Under the pieces are notes generated by a model. It saw only the letters and a list, made by a program, of their open reading frames with translations. It made no database searches and was not told the origin of the DNA. This document shows positions 8,265 through 18,501 of a DNA stretch of 64,000 nucleotides, piece after piece; position 1 is the stretch's first letter; each line of letters starts with the position of its first letter. The DNA lies in contig NZ_SPQS01000008.1 of the NCBI RefSeq assembly GCF_004570865.1, positions 124,001-188,000 of the forward strand, read 5' to 3'. Both the position numbers and the translations under genes were made by a program. Source of the DNA: Bradyrhizobium frederickii. GTDB lineage: Bacteria; Pseudomonadota; Alphaproteobacteria; Rhizobiales; Xanthobacteraceae.

Positions 8265-8455
8265 GGTGGTCCTTTCCTCATGTTGGCGCATCGCCCGGCG
8301 TCAAGCCCTTAAGAGGCCTTCGGAAAGGACTCTGGGATTAAGCTCAGAAGGCGGAAACACGGGACGACGGGCCGACTGGCCCTGCCACACCAAAATCACG
8401 AATGATTTGCTGAGACCGTCCGTTCAGCTCCCGGCCGGGGTCTGCGGATGCGCGC

Positions 8456-8483
8456 CTTATACGGATTTTGGCCGACTTGGCAA
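8456..8483 (-). promoter_or_regulatory. Promoter of the rpsF ribosomal operon
   Basis: On the minus strand TTGCCA (8483-8478) and TATAAG (8461-8456) stand 16 nt apart, a good housekeeping promoter. It leaves an untranslated leader of about 185 nt before rpsF, long enough for an S6:S18 autoregulatory RNA, although I could not fold one with certainty. The 8265-8600 stretch between rpsF and the TetR gene otherwise holds only the divergent promoter described next. Confidence 0.6.
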
Positions 8484-8552
8484 GGTTTGAGCGTCTCGCT
8501 TTCGGCCGAAGCGACGGTGGGCAGGGCGGCCAACCCACCCTCCCATACCGGC

Positions 8553-8581
8553 TTGACGTATTTGTTTGTATATCATACAAA
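8553..8581 (+). promoter_or_regulatory. Promoter and palindromic operator of the TetR-desaturase pair
   Basis: TTGACG (8553-8558) and TACAAA (8576-8581) are 17 nt apart. The palindrome TTTGTAT-ATC-ATACAAA (8565-8581) fills the spacer and covers the -10 element. Its placement predicts repression of the TetR-desaturase operon by its own regulator. Confidence 0.55.
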
Positions 8582-8601
8582 TAATGGGTCGGGAGGAATT
8601 G

Positions 8602-9306
8602 ATGGGGGGTGAATCGATTCAGGCTCCGTTCGAGGCGTCGGCGGGCGATCCGAAGCACACCGCGCGCGCCACACGGTCGGCCGGCCGCAAGATGCGCTCG
8701 CTGCTGCTGGACGCGGCCAGTCCGCTGTTCCGGGAGCGCGGGCTGTCGGGCACGGCGATCACCGACATCGCGGCCGCAGCGGACGCATTCCCGAGCCAGA
8801 TCACCTATTACTTCCGCACCAAGGAGGCGCTGTTCGTCGAATGCGCCTGCCGCGAGCTGCTGTATCTGGCGCGTGCGACCGAGCAAGCGGCGCTGAAGGC
8901 GCGGACGCCGCGGGACTACACGCATGCGCTGGCGCAGACCGTGACGGCGAGCGATTCAGTCGCTTTCTTCGCCGAGGCGCTGACATTGACGCGGCGCCGC
9001 CAGGATCTTGCGCCGCTCGTGGAGCGCACCATCGAGCGCCTGCACGGCGAAGGCGCGCGCGCCTATGCGAGCCAGGTGGCACGGCACGGCTGGCGCTCGC
9101 TGCGGGCGCCCGACGAAAGCTCGCGGCGTTTCTGGGCCGTCGCCATCGGCGTCATTCTCGAAGGCTATGCGATGGGCCGCTCGCCCGAGGAGCTCTGCGC
9201 CGAGATGCTGCGGGTGCTCGGCGAGCAGGCGAAATCCACCGACACGGCGCGCCTGCGCCTTGTCGAGGCGCGTGACGCAACGACCACGCCGGACGAGGAG
9301 GGTTAG
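8602..9306 (+). CDS. TetR-family regulator of a fatty acid desaturase
   Basis: The 234-residue protein has an N-terminal helix-turn-helix (about residues 30-75: LLLDAASPLFRERGLSGTAI, then PSQITYYFRTKEALF) and a helical sensor domain. ATG 8602 is chosen over 8584 because GGGAGG lies 5 nt upstream of it. The desaturase starts 3 nt after its stop, so they form one operon. By analogy with DesT-type regulators it may sense the saturation state of acyl-CoA; this is inference from the neighbour only. Confidence 0.9.
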   Translation: MGGESIQAPFEASAGDPKHTARATRSAGRKMRSLLLDAASPLFRERGLSGTAITDIAAAADAFPSQITYYFRTKEALFVECACRELLYLARATEQAALKARTPRDYTHALAQTVTASDSVAFFAEALTLTRRRQDLAPLVERTIERLHGEGARAYASQVARHGWRSLRAPDESSRRFWAVAIGVILEGYAMGRSPEELCAEMLRVLGEQAKSTDTARLRLVEARDATTTPDEEG

Positions 9307-9309
9307 GCC

Positions 9310-10335
9310 ATGACCGCGCTTCGCATGCGTGCCCGCGATTTCCTGACCGACGACCAACTTGCCGACGTGCGCCGGCGTGTGACCTGGAAAGGCGTTGCGC
9401 TGATCGCGCACGCCTGGGCGCTGATCGTTGGCGCGATTGCCTTGGTCGCATGGTGGCCCAATCCGGTCACCTATGTCCTCGCCGTCGCGATCATCGGCTC
9501 GCGCCAGCTGGGCCTCGCGATTCTGATGCACGACGGCGCGCATGGCTGCCTGTCCGCCGACGAGAAGACCAATCTGACCCTGAGCCAGTGGTTGTGTGCT
9601 TATCCGCTGTTTGCGGAGACGCGCAGCTACCGGCGTTACCACCTCCAGCACCATGCGCGCACGCAGCAGGAGGACGATCCCGATCTCGTGCTGTCGGCGC
9701 CGTTTCCGATCACGAAGCTGAGCTATCGCCGCAAGTTCATGCGCGACATCACCGGACAGACCGGCTACCAGCAGCGCAAGGCGCAACTGCTCAACGCGCT
9801 CGGTGCGAAGGACTGGCCGTGGCGTCAGCGCCTGGCGCATTTCTGGGACAAGCTCGGTCCGCAATGCATCGTCAATGCAGTGATGTTTGCCGCGTGCGCG
9901 GCGGCCGGCGTGTGGTGGGCCTATCCACTGTTATGGCTGGTGCCGCTGCTGACCTGGATGATGGTCATCACCCGCATCCGCAACATCGCCGAGCACGCCG
10001 TCGTCCCCGACAGCAGCGATCCGTTGCGCAACACCCGCACCACGCATGCCAATTTTCTCGAGCGGCTGTTCATCGCGCCGTACTACGTGAACTATCACCT
10101 CGAGCATCATCTGCTGTTCTACGTGCCCTGCTACAATCTGCCGAAGGTGCATCGGCTGCTGAGCGCGAGCCGCTATGCCGGCCGCATGGAGGTGCAGCCG
10201 GGCTATGCCGCGGTGCTGCGGCTCGCGACGGCGAAGCCCGATCGGGATGACCGCCGGGGCGAACTGGTGAACAGCGCGCGCCGTGCGCGGGCGGGCGCGA
10301 AGGTCGATGCCAACCAGACCGCCGGCGGGTTTTGA
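9310..10335 (+). CDS. Membrane fatty acid desaturase
   Basis: This is a membrane di-iron enzyme that introduces a double bond into acyl chains. The three histidine boxes are in place: HDGAH (74-78), HLQHH (111-115) and HLEHH (263-267). Hydrophobic pairs lie at about residues 28-70 and 185-222. At 341 residues it is normal for the family. It is co-transcribed with the TetR gene upstream. Substrate could be a phospholipid-bound acyl chain or a carotenoid-like molecule; the acyl desaturase reading is favoured by the regulator pairing and the fab genes downstream. Confidence 0.87.
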   Translation: MTALRMRARDFLTDDQLADVRRRVTWKGVALIAHAWALIVGAIALVAWWPNPVTYVLAVAIIGSRQLGLAILMHDGAHGCLSADEKTNLTLSQWLCAYPLFAETRSYRRYHLQHHARTQQEDDPDLVLSAPFPITKLSYRRKFMRDITGQTGYQQRKAQLLNALGAKDWPWRQRLAHFWDKLGPQCIVNAVMFAACAAAGVWWAYPLLWLVPLLTWMMVITRIRNIAEHAVVPDSSDPLRNTRTTHANFLERLFIAPYYVNYHLEHHLLFYVPCYNLPKVHRLLSASRYAGRMEVQPGYAAVLRLATAKPDRDDRRGELVNSARRARAGAKVDANQTAGGF

Positions 10336-10381
10336 GCCTGCGTATCCCCAGTTGAATGCCCGCCCGGGTTCCCATCGCGGC

Positions 10382-10411
10382 TTGACAGTCCGGCCCCGGA
10401 CAGTGTCTACG
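10382..10411 (+). promoter_or_regulatory. Candidate promoter of fabD
   Basis: TTGACA (10382-10387) is followed 18 nt later by TCTACG (10406-10411), a -10 element with three matches. It lies about 115 nt upstream of the fabD start and would serve fabD-fabG. Confidence 0.4.
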
Positions 10412-10524
10412 GCCCCCTTTGGAGCGTGATCCGGAACCATGGCCCAAGGAACCACCACCCAAGGCCGCGCGTAATCGGCTGCCGGTTCTCAAGCGGGATC
10501 GTGTCCGACAAGCAGGGAGCGCCG

Positions 10525-11496
10525 ATGACGGCAGCATTCACATTTCCGGGGCAGGGGTCCCAGGCGGTCGGCATGGGCAAGGCCCTGGCCGACGCGTTTC
10601 CGGCGGCGCGCGCCGTGTTCGACGAGGTCGATGCCGCGCTTTCCGAGAAGCTGACGGCCATCATCTGGGATGGTCCGGCCGAGACCCTCCAGCTCACCGA
10701 AAACGCCCAGCCGGCGCTGATGGCGGTGTCCATCGCCACCCTGCGCGTGCTGGAGGCCGAGGCCGGATTTTCCGTGGGACGAGACGCGGCCTTCGTCGCC
10801 GGCCATTCGCTCGGTGAATATTCGGCGCTCGCTGCGGCCGGCAGCCTGACGGTGTCGGATACCGCCCGCCTGCTGCGCACCCGCGGTCTCGCAATGCAAA
10901 AGGCCGTCCCGGTCGGTGCCGGCGCAATGGCCGCGCTACTCGGGCTCGACTACGAGGCCGCGATGGAGGTGGCCAACGAAGCGGCGCAGGGGCAGGTCTG
11001 CCAGGCCGCCAACGACAATGGCGGCGGGCAGGTGGTCGTCTCAGGCGACAAGGCCGCGGTCGATCGCGCCGTCGAGATCGCCAAGACCAAGGGTGCCAAG
11101 CGCGCGATGCTGCTGCCGGTGTCCGCCCCGTTCCATTGCAAGCTGATGCAGCCCGCCGCCGATGCCATGGCGGAGGCGCTGTCGAAAGTCACGATCAAGG
11201 CGCCGGCCGCGCCGCTGGTGGCGAACGTGCTGGCAAGCGCCATCACCGACCCCGACGAGATCCGCCGCCGCCTGGTCGAGCAGGTCACCGGAACGGTGCG
11301 CTGGCGCGAGTCGGTCGCCTATATGGCAGGGCAGGGCGTCACCCGATTCTTCGAGATCGGCGCCGGCAAGGTGCTGACCGGTCTCGTCAAGCGCATCGCG
11401 GACGGTGCCGTCGGCGTTGCGGTCGGCGGTCCCAATGACATTGCCGCCGCCAAGGATGCCTTAAAGGATGCCTTGGCCGCCGCCAAGCAGGGTTGA
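10525..11496 (+). CDS. fabD: Malonyl-CoA:ACP transacylase
   Basis: FabD moves malonyl from CoA to acyl carrier protein, supplying the chain-extension unit for fatty acid synthesis. The 323-residue protein begins with the family signature FTFPGQGSQ and has the nucleophile in GHSLGEYSAL (Ser95). ATG 10525 with AGGGAG upstream is chosen over an in-frame ATG at 10426. fabG follows after 10 nt, and acpP and fabF come next, so the chain-building genes are grouped. Confidence 0.98.
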   Translation: MTAAFTFPGQGSQAVGMGKALADAFPAARAVFDEVDAALSEKLTAIIWDGPAETLQLTENAQPALMAVSIATLRVLEAEAGFSVGRDAAFVAGHSLGEYSALAAAGSLTVSDTARLLRTRGLAMQKAVPVGAGAMAALLGLDYEAAMEVANEAAQGQVCQAANDNGGGQVVVSGDKAAVDRAVEIAKTKGAKRAMLLPVSAPFHCKLMQPAADAMAEALSKVTIKAPAAPLVANVLASAITDPDEIRRRLVEQVTGTVRWRESVAYMAGQGVTRFFEIGAGKVLTGLVKRIADGAVGVAVGGPNDIAAAKDALKDALAAAKQG

Positions 11497-11506
11497 GGAG
11501 TTATCG

Positions 11507-12244
11507 ATGTTCGATCTGACTGGCAAAAAGGCGCTCGTCACCGGCGCCACCGGCGGCATCGGCGGCGCGATCGCGCAGGCGCTGCATGCTCAGGGCGCGA
11601 CCGTCGCGATCTCAGGGACGCGCAAGGAAGTGCTGGATGAGCTTGCCGGCAAGCTCGGCGAGCGCGTCTTTGTATTGCCTTGCAATCTCTCCAAGGCCGA
11701 CGAGGTCGAGGCGCTGGTGCCCGCTGCGGAAGCCGCGATGGGCCAGGTCGACATCCTCATCGCCAATGCCGGCATCACCCGAGACAATCTCTTCGTGCAA
11801 CTGCGTGACGAGGATTGGGAGGAGGTCATCAACGTCAATCTGACCGCGACCTTCCGCCTCGCGCGTGCCGCGACCAAGCTGATGATGCGCAAGCGCTTCG
11901 GCCGCATCATCGCCATCACCTCGGTGGTCGGCGTCACTGGCAATCCCGGACAGGGCAACTACACCGCCTCGAAGGCGGGCCTGATCGGCATGATCAAGAC
12001 GCTGGGCGCTGAATACGCCAAGCGCGGCGTGACCGCGAACTGCATCGCGCCGGGCTTCATCAAGACGCCGATGACCGATGCGCTCAACGACAAGCAGCGC
12101 GAAACGATTCTGACCAAGGTTCCGGCTGCCCGTCTGGGGACGCCCGAGGACATCGCGGCGGCCGCCGTGTACCTGAGCTCGAACGAAGCAGCCTACGTCA
12201 CCGGCCAGACCATCCACGTCAACGGCGGCATGGCCATGATCTGA
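11507..12244 (+). CDS. fabG: 3-oxoacyl-ACP reductase
   Basis: FabG reduces 3-oxoacyl-ACP with NADPH in each cycle of fatty acid elongation. It is a 245-residue short-chain dehydrogenase with the cofactor motif TGATGGIGG (12-20), NAG near residue 87 and the catalytic Ser139, Tyr152 and Lys156. The family C-terminus VTGQTIHVNGGMAMI is intact. It is preceded closely by fabD and followed by a 314-nt gap before acpP. Confidence 0.98.
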   Translation: MFDLTGKKALVTGATGGIGGAIAQALHAQGATVAISGTRKEVLDELAGKLGERVFVLPCNLSKADEVEALVPAAEAAMGQVDILIANAGITRDNLFVQLRDEDWEEVINVNLTATFRLARAATKLMMRKRFGRIIAITSVVGVTGNPGQGNYTASKAGLIGMIKTLGAEYAKRGVTANCIAPGFIKTPMTDALNDKQRETILTKVPAARLGTPEDIAAAAVYLSSNEAAYVTGQTIHVNGGMAMI

Positions 12245-12378
12245 GGCCGTCGTTCCGCACTGCCCATATCGGCGGCGCGGGATGCGGCATACGGCCGTTT
12301 CCGGAGCGAAATGAGGCTTGTAGTCAAGGCAATTGAAGTGTGATAACCGGACCTTCAACGGATGGGCAAAGAACGCCA

Positions 12379-12405
12379 TTGCAGGTTTTTGAAACCCTGT
12401 ATATT
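12379..12405 (+). promoter_or_regulatory. Possible acpP promoter in the fabG-acpP gap
   Basis: TTGCAG (12379-12384) and TATATT (12400-12405) stand 15 nt apart, a little short but with a good -10. It would give acpP a leader of about 145 nt, suitable for the strong separate expression acyl carrier protein needs. I saw no gene in the 12245-12558 gap. Confidence 0.35.
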
Positions 12406-12558
12406 GGCGATGCGGAGCCTTGGCCGTCGTTCGCCGGGCCCTGTATCGGTTAGGATGGGGCCAAATCAAAGTTCGTAAGCGAAGGCAAGTAACACGACCA
12501 CGACGGCTCGTATCGTCCCGGGGGGTCGGGTCTACAGGGAACAACACGAGGTTAAGCA

Positions 12559-12798
12559 ATGAGTGACATTGGCGAGCGGGTTAAGAAGATCGTGGTCGAA
12601 CACCTTGGTGTTGAACCCGAGAAGGTTGTCGACAACGCGAGCTTCATCGACGACCTCGGCGCCGACAGTCTGGACACCGTCGAGCTGGTGATGGCGTTCG
12701 AAGAGGAATTCGGTTGCGAGATTCCGGACGACGCCGCGGAAACGATTCTCACCGTCGGCGATGCCACGAAGTTTCTCGAGAAGAACGCGAAGAGCTAA
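12559..12798 (+). CDS. acpP: Acyl carrier protein
   Basis: AcpP carries growing acyl chains on a phosphopantetheine arm attached to Ser37 in the [18 protein letters not shown] motif. The 79-residue acidic protein is full length. It has its own terminator downstream and probably its own promoter upstream, as expected for one of the most abundant proteins in the cell. Confidence 0.99.
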   Translation: MSDIGERVKKIVVEHLGVEPEKVVDNASFIDDLGADSLDTVELVMAFEEEFGCEIPDDAAETILTVGDATKFLEKNAKS

Positions 12799-12826
12799 CG
12801 CTCTTCATTTTCGCGGGGACAACATT

Positions 12827-12870
12827 GAAACCGGACGGGCCGCTTCGCAGCGGTCAGCCGGTTTCTTGTT
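12827..12870 (+). terminator. Terminator after acpP
   Basis: GAAACCGG (12827-12834) pairs with CCGGTTTC (12858-12865), with an inner CCGCT/AGCGG stem (12840-12853). The stem is followed by TTGTT. It separates acpP from fabF and may allow partial read-through. Confidence 0.65.
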
Positions 12871-12906
12871 ATTGGCCGTGAATCTTTCGATGCGGAGTTT
12901 TCGGAC

Positions 12907-14172
12907 ATGAGGCGGGTTGTCGTCACTGGTCTCGGCATGGTGTCGCCGCTCGGCTGCGGCGTCGAACCGACCTGGAAACGCATCCTCAACGGCGAAAGCG
13001 GCGCGCGCCTGATCGAGAGCTTCGACGTCTCCGATCTCCAGACAAAATACGCCTGCACCGTCGTACGCGGCGACGGCACCAACGGCACCTTCAACCCCGA
13101 CAAGTGGATGGAGCCGAAGGACCAGCGCAAGGTCGACGACTTCATCATCTTCGGCATGGCCGCAGCCGGCCAGGCGCTCGACGACGCCAACTGGCACCCC
13201 GAGTCGGAAGAGGACAAGTGCGCGACCGGAACCATGATCGGATCCGGCATCGGCGGCCTCAACGGCATCGCCGAAACTGCGATTCTCCTGAAGGAGCGCG
13301 GACCGCGTCGGGTGTCGCCGTTCTTCATTCCGGGCCGCCTGATCAATCTCGCCTCCGGCTACGTCTCGATCGCACACGGGCTGAAGGGGCCGAACCATTC
13401 GGTGGTCACGGCCTGCTCGACCGGCGCGCACGCGGTCGGCGATGCCGCCCGCCTGATCGCGCTGGGCGATGCCGACGTGATGGTCGCAGGCGGCGCCGAG
13501 TCGCCGATCAGCCGCATCGGTATCGCCGGCTTCAACGCCGCGCGCGCGCTTTCGACCGGCTTCAATGAGACACCCGAGAAGGCCTCGCGTCCCTACGACA
13601 AGGACCGCGACGGCTTCGTGATGGGCGAGGGCGCCGGCGTCCTGGTGCTGGAAGAGCTCGAGCACGCGAGGCGCCGCGGCGCGAAGATCTATGCCGAGGT
13701 GATCGGCTACGGTCTGTCGGGGGATGCCTATCACATTACCTCGCCGTCGCCCGACGGCGATGGCGGTTTCCGCAGCATGGCGGCGGCGCTCAAGCGCGCC
13801 GGCCTGACCGCATCCGATCTCGACTACATCAACGCGCACGGCACCTCGACGCCGCTCGGCGACGAGATCGAGCTCGGTGCCGTCGAGCGTCTGCTCGGCA
13901 ATGCCGCCTCCAAGGTCGCGATGTCCTCGACCAAATCGTCGACCGGTCATCTGCTCGGCGCGGCCGGCGCGATCGAAGCGATCTTCGCCATTCTCGCGAT
14001 TCGCGATAATGTCGTGCCGCCGACGATCAACCTCGACAATCCGTCGGTGGAGACCGCGATCGACCTCGTGCCGCACATTGCGAAGAAGCGGGAGGTCAAT
14101 GTCGCCTTGTCGAACTCGTTTGGTTTTGGCGGTACCAATGCGTCGGTGATCGTCCGACGTTTGGCCGATTAG
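12907..14172 (+). CDS. fabF: 3-oxoacyl-ACP synthase II
   Basis: FabF condenses malonyl-ACP with a growing acyl-ACP. The thiolase-fold protein has 421 residues with the catalytic triad Cys170 (VTACSTGAH), His311 (NAHGTSTPLGD) and His348 (STGHLLGAAG). The N-terminal RRVVVTGLGMVSPLG is standard. It follows acpP by 108 nt and leads into mltG. Confidence 0.97.
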   Translation: MRRVVVTGLGMVSPLGCGVEPTWKRILNGESGARLIESFDVSDLQTKYACTVVRGDGTNGTFNPDKWMEPKDQRKVDDFIIFGMAAAGQALDDANWHPESEEDKCATGTMIGSGIGGLNGIAETAILLKERGPRRVSPFFIPGRLINLASGYVSIAHGLKGPNHSVVTACSTGAHAVGDAARLIALGDADVMVAGGAESPISRIGIAGFNAARALSTGFNETPEKASRPYDKDRDGFVMGEGAGVLVLEELEHARRRGAKIYAEVIGYGLSGDAYHITSPSPDGDGGFRSMAAALKRAGLTASDLDYINAHGTSTPLGDEIELGAVERLLGNAASKVAMSSTKSSTGHLLGAAGAIEAIFAILAIRDNVVPPTINLDNPSVETAIDLVPHIAKKREVNVALSNSFGFGGTNASVIVRRLAD

Positions 14173-14295
14173 TTTGCGTTTGAGACGAATCCACCGTTTT
14201 GCCGTAATCGGCGATAGTCATGGAAGTGGGCGTGCATTTGGCCCGGCAAGCGATTGTCGGGCCGCTATTGAACCGGCAGGATTCAGGTTGCTTCT

Positions 14296-15570
14296 ATGAG
14301 TGAAAGGCCGCCCATTTCGCCCCGGAGTCCGCGGGCCGCACTCGAGCCCGAGCAGCTCCCGCCGCCGCCGAAGCGATCGGAACGCGCCCGCAATCCCTTC
14401 GTGGTGGTCGGCAACGCCATCATCACCCTTCTGCTGATCGCCATGCTCGGCGCCGGCGGCGTCTATTATTACGGCCGGCAGGTGCTCGAGGCGCCCGGGC
14501 CGCTGAAGGACGACAAGATCGTCAACATCCCGCAGCGCGCCGGCAAGCGCGACATCGCCGAGACGCTGAACCGCGAAGGCGTGACCGACGTCAATCCCTG
14601 GGTGTTCATCGCCAGCGTTGCCGCGTTGAAGGCGAGCTCGGACCTCAAGCCGGGTGAATATTCGTTCCAGAAGAACGCTTCGCTCCGCGATGTCATCGCC
14701 ACCATCGTCGAGGGTAAGGTGGTGCAGCATGCCGTCACGATTCCGGAGGGGCTGACCTCCGAGCAGATCGTGGCGCGCCTGTCCGACAACGACATCTTTA
14801 CCGGCAGCGTGCGCGAGCTGCCGCGCGAAGGCACGCTGCTGCCGGAGACCTACAAGTTCCCGCGCGGCACGCCGCGCGAGCAGGTGGTCCAGCGCATGCA
14901 GCAGGCGCACAAGCGCGTGCTCGCCGAGATCTGGGAGCGTCGCAATCAGGACATTCCGGTCAAGACGCCGGAGCAGCTGGTGACGCTGGCTTCGATCGTG
15001 GAGAAGGAGACCGGCAAGCCCGACGAGCGCAGCCGCGTCGCCGCGGTGTTCGTCAACCGCCTGAAGCAGCGGATCAAGCTGCAGTCCGATCCGACCATCA
15101 TCTATGGCCTGGTCGGCGGCAAGGGCACGCTGGGCCGCCCGATCAAGCGCAGCGAGATCACGCAGCCCTCGCCCTACAACACCTATGTGATCGAGGGCCT
15201 GCCGCCGGGCCCGATCTCCAACCCCGGCCGCGCCTCGCTGGAGGCCGCCGCCAATCCGGCCCGCACCCGCGACCTCTATTTCGTCGCCGACGGCACCGGC
15301 GGGCACGCCTTTACCGAGACCTACGACGCGCACCAGAAGAACGTGGCCAAGCTGCGTGCGATGGAAAAGCAGATCCAGAACGACACGGTCGAGCCGGCCG
15401 AGGATGCATCGCCGCCCGCCGCCGCTGCGCCCGGGGCCGGCGATACGCCGACGGCGACCACGCCGGCGCGGCCCAATCAGCAGAAGAAGCCGCCGGCGGC
15501 ACGCCCGGCAGCTCCGGCACCGGCGCGGCAGGGCGCGGTGCAGCCGTCGCCGCCGGTGGTCCAGCGCTAG
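14296..15570 (+). CDS. mltG: Endolytic murein transglycosylase MltG
   Basis: MltG cuts nascent glycan strands at the inner membrane and helps set their length. The 424-residue protein has a cytoplasmic Pro-rich start, one membrane helix (about residues 38-58), a LysM-like region, and the YceG domain with the catalytic Glu236 in SIVEKETG. The motifs LQSDPTIIYGL and SPYNTYVIEGLPPGPISNPG are typical. A low-complexity Ala/Pro tail of about 70 residues follows. It is often next to fabF and gmk in alphaproteobacteria. Confidence 0.95.
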   Translation: MSERPPISPRSPRAALEPEQLPPPPKRSERARNPFVVVGNAIITLLLIAMLGAGGVYYYGRQVLEAPGPLKDDKIVNIPQRAGKRDIAETLNREGVTDVNPWVFIASVAALKASSDLKPGEYSFQKNASLRDVIATIVEGKVVQHAVTIPEGLTSEQIVARLSDNDIFTGSVRELPREGTLLPETYKFPRGTPREQVVQRMQQAHKRVLAEIWERRNQDIPVKTPEQLVTLASIVEKETGKPDERSRVAAVFVNRLKQRIKLQSDPTIIYGLVGGKGTLGRPIKRSEITQPSPYNTYVIEGLPPGPISNPGRASLEAAANPARTRDLYFVADGTGGHAFTETYDAHQKNVAKLRAMEKQIQNDTVEPAEDASPPAAAAPGAGDTPTATTPARPNQQKKPPAARPAAPAPARQGAVQPSPPVVQR

Positions 15571-15683
15571 GTCCGTCGCACAGCTGCTGCGGACTTTGCG
15601 GATTCCACATTCCTGCGAAATAGTCTTAAGATTCGCGTGGCCTGATGCCTTGCGAATCCCATGTTTCTGGAGAATTTGACCTG

Positions 15684-16571
15684 ATGGCGCTGTCGTCCAT
15701 GACCGGCTTTGCGAGATGCCACGGCGCAAGCGGGCCGTACACGTTCGAGTGGGAATTGAGGTCCGTCAACGCCAAGGGCTTTGACCTCAGGGTGCGGCTG
15801 CCGCAGGGCTTTGACGAGCTCGAGGCCCACGCCAAGAAGCGCGCCGGCGAGCTTTTGTCGCGCGGCACCGTCTACGCCAATCTCAACGTCAAGCGCGCCA
15901 ACGCCGCCGCCTCGGTCCGCGTCAACGAGGACGTGCTCAACGCCGTCCTGAAGGCGGCCGCCATGATCGCCGGCAAGGTCGACGCGGTGGCGCCGAGCAT
16001 CGACGGCCTGCTCGCCATCAAGGGCGTCGTCGAGGTTGCCGAGCCCGAGGGCGACGAGGAGGAGGACAAGGCCGCGCGTGCCGCTGCCGCCGAGGCCTTC
16101 GACAAGGCACTCGACGAGCTCGTCGCGATGCGCAAGCGCGAGGGCACGTCGCTCGGGCAGATCCTGGCGCAGCGCGTGGACGAGATCGAGCAATTGTCGA
16201 AGAAGGCGGAAGCTTCGCCCGGTCGCAAGCCGGAGGCGATCAAGGCGAGGCTCGCCGAACAGATCGCTGCGCTGCTCGACACCTCCGACCGGTTCGATTC
16301 CGACCGCCTGATGCAGGAGGCGATCCTGATCGCCACCAAGGCCGACATTCGCGAGGAGCTCGACCGCATCGCATCCCACATCGCGCAGGCGCGCGAGCTG
16401 ATCGGCAAGGGTGGCCCGATCGGCCGCAAGCTCGACTTCCTGGCGCAGGAGTTTCACCGCGAGGTCAACACCTGCTGCTCGAAGTCGAACGACATCGAGC
16501 TGACCAATACGGGACTGGCCATGAAGAACGTGGTCGAGCAGTTCCGCGAGCAGGTCCAGAATCTGGAGTGA
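15684..16571 (+). CDS. YicC-family endoribonuclease-like protein
   Basis: The 295-residue protein starts MALSSMTGFAR, the family signature, and ends with the conserved block KLDFLAQEFHREVNTCCSKSND. E. coli YicC has been linked to RNA turnover; that is family knowledge. ATG 15684 is chosen on the conserved N-terminus. gmk follows after 3 nt, and the yicC-gmk order is widely conserved. Confidence 0.93.
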   Translation: MALSSMTGFARCHGASGPYTFEWELRSVNAKGFDLRVRLPQGFDELEAHAKKRAGELLSRGTVYANLNVKRANAAASVRVNEDVLNAVLKAAAMIAGKVDAVAPSIDGLLAIKGVVEVAEPEGDEEEDKAARAAAAEAFDKALDELVAMRKREGTSLGQILAQRVDEIEQLSKKAEASPGRKPEAIKARLAEQIAALLDTSDRFDSDRLMQEAILIATKADIREELDRIASHIAQARELIGKGGPIGRKLDFLAQEFHREVNTCCSKSNDIELTNTGLAMKNVVEQFREQVQNLE

Positions 16572-16574
16572 TCG

Positions 16575-17234
<660 letters not shown>

Positions 17235-18501
17235 GCTCCCGCAACCGCGGCCCTTGCTTCGCCAGCCGTTCCAGCATCGCGGTGATCACGTCGACGTCGA
17301 CGGCATCCTCGGTCTGCACGTCTTCTTTGCGATCGATCTCGTCGCGGCCAGCGGGCTTCTTGTCGTCGGTCTCCTTGGCCGCGAGCCGCGGGGGCGATGA
17401 CTCGATCGCGAACGTTCCGTTGAAGATGTCGGCCTTGTCGAGCTCTGCGGCCTTGCTGCGGACGGAGGCGGATTGGGCGGCGATCACGGAGATCTCCCTG
17501 GTGAATGCTGCGAGCTGCGCGGTCTGCGGTCGTGCTTCGTCGAAGTCGACCGGGCTCGGCTGCGTGCGCGGCGCGACGGCCGGCGTCGCACCGAGCCATG
17601 GCGCGCGGCTTCCGTCATGGTTCTGCGGCGTCCAATCGTCCCAACGCCCGCGGCGGTCGGCGGCCTGGACGCGTCTGCGTCCGCCGGCGAAGCGGTAAAC
17701 GAGGCTGGCGAGGATCCCTGCGAGCGTCAGCGCGCCGCCGATCACGAGCAGCAGCGTCTGCACCGAGCCGGCCGGCTTGTCGGTCGTGCCGTCCGTTGCG
17801 GCGGTCGGGAGCGGAGCCGGGGATTTTGACGGCTTTGCGCTCGGCTGCGCGGCTGCCGCGACCGCGGTCGGCGCGGGCTGCGGCGCTAGAGCGGTGGACG
17901 CCGCTGGGACATCGGGCCACGCCGTGGCGGCGGGAGCTTGCTGTGCGCTGCCATCAACCTGGTCCGCAGGTTGTTGTGCCGCCGTGATTGCGGCCGGTGC
18001 CTTGGCGGCCGCACCACTCCGCGGACCTACATACTCGGCACGCGCGTTCTGCATGGTCTGTTGCGGCGCTGTTGAATCCGGTGGCGTGTCCGCGGTGGCC
18101 TGCGCGGTCTGCACGGTCTTCGCGCTGTCCTTGTCGCCGGCGGCGCGCAAATACCAGCATTGCCGCTTGGTCGTGCGGTCGAGGCGATAGTACCAGTGCT
18201 GTCCCTGCGGCGCGGTGCCCTTCGGCGAGGCGAGGCAGTCGGCGGCCGCATTGGCGGTGCTCGATGCGTTCGGCGCGTTCTGCGACACGGCGGCCAGTGG
18301 CAGGCCGGCAATAATGCTGCCGACCAGCGCGGATACGAATTTTGCGGTGCGGTTGCCCATCCTGGTCTCCCGGTTACGCATGACGCAACTCTTAACCAGC
18401 CCTTTGTCATCAAAGACTTGGGTGGCAATGAGCCGCAAATCCGGAGAGGATGTGGCTTGAATCGGGCCTGCGGGGCGTTTGTTCCGCCGGAAAATCGAGC
18501 G

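Noticed and set aside
8264..8450. S6:S18 autoregulatory leader RNA
   Set aside because: The leader is long enough, but I could not recognise the conserved CCG bulge and hairpin with confidence.
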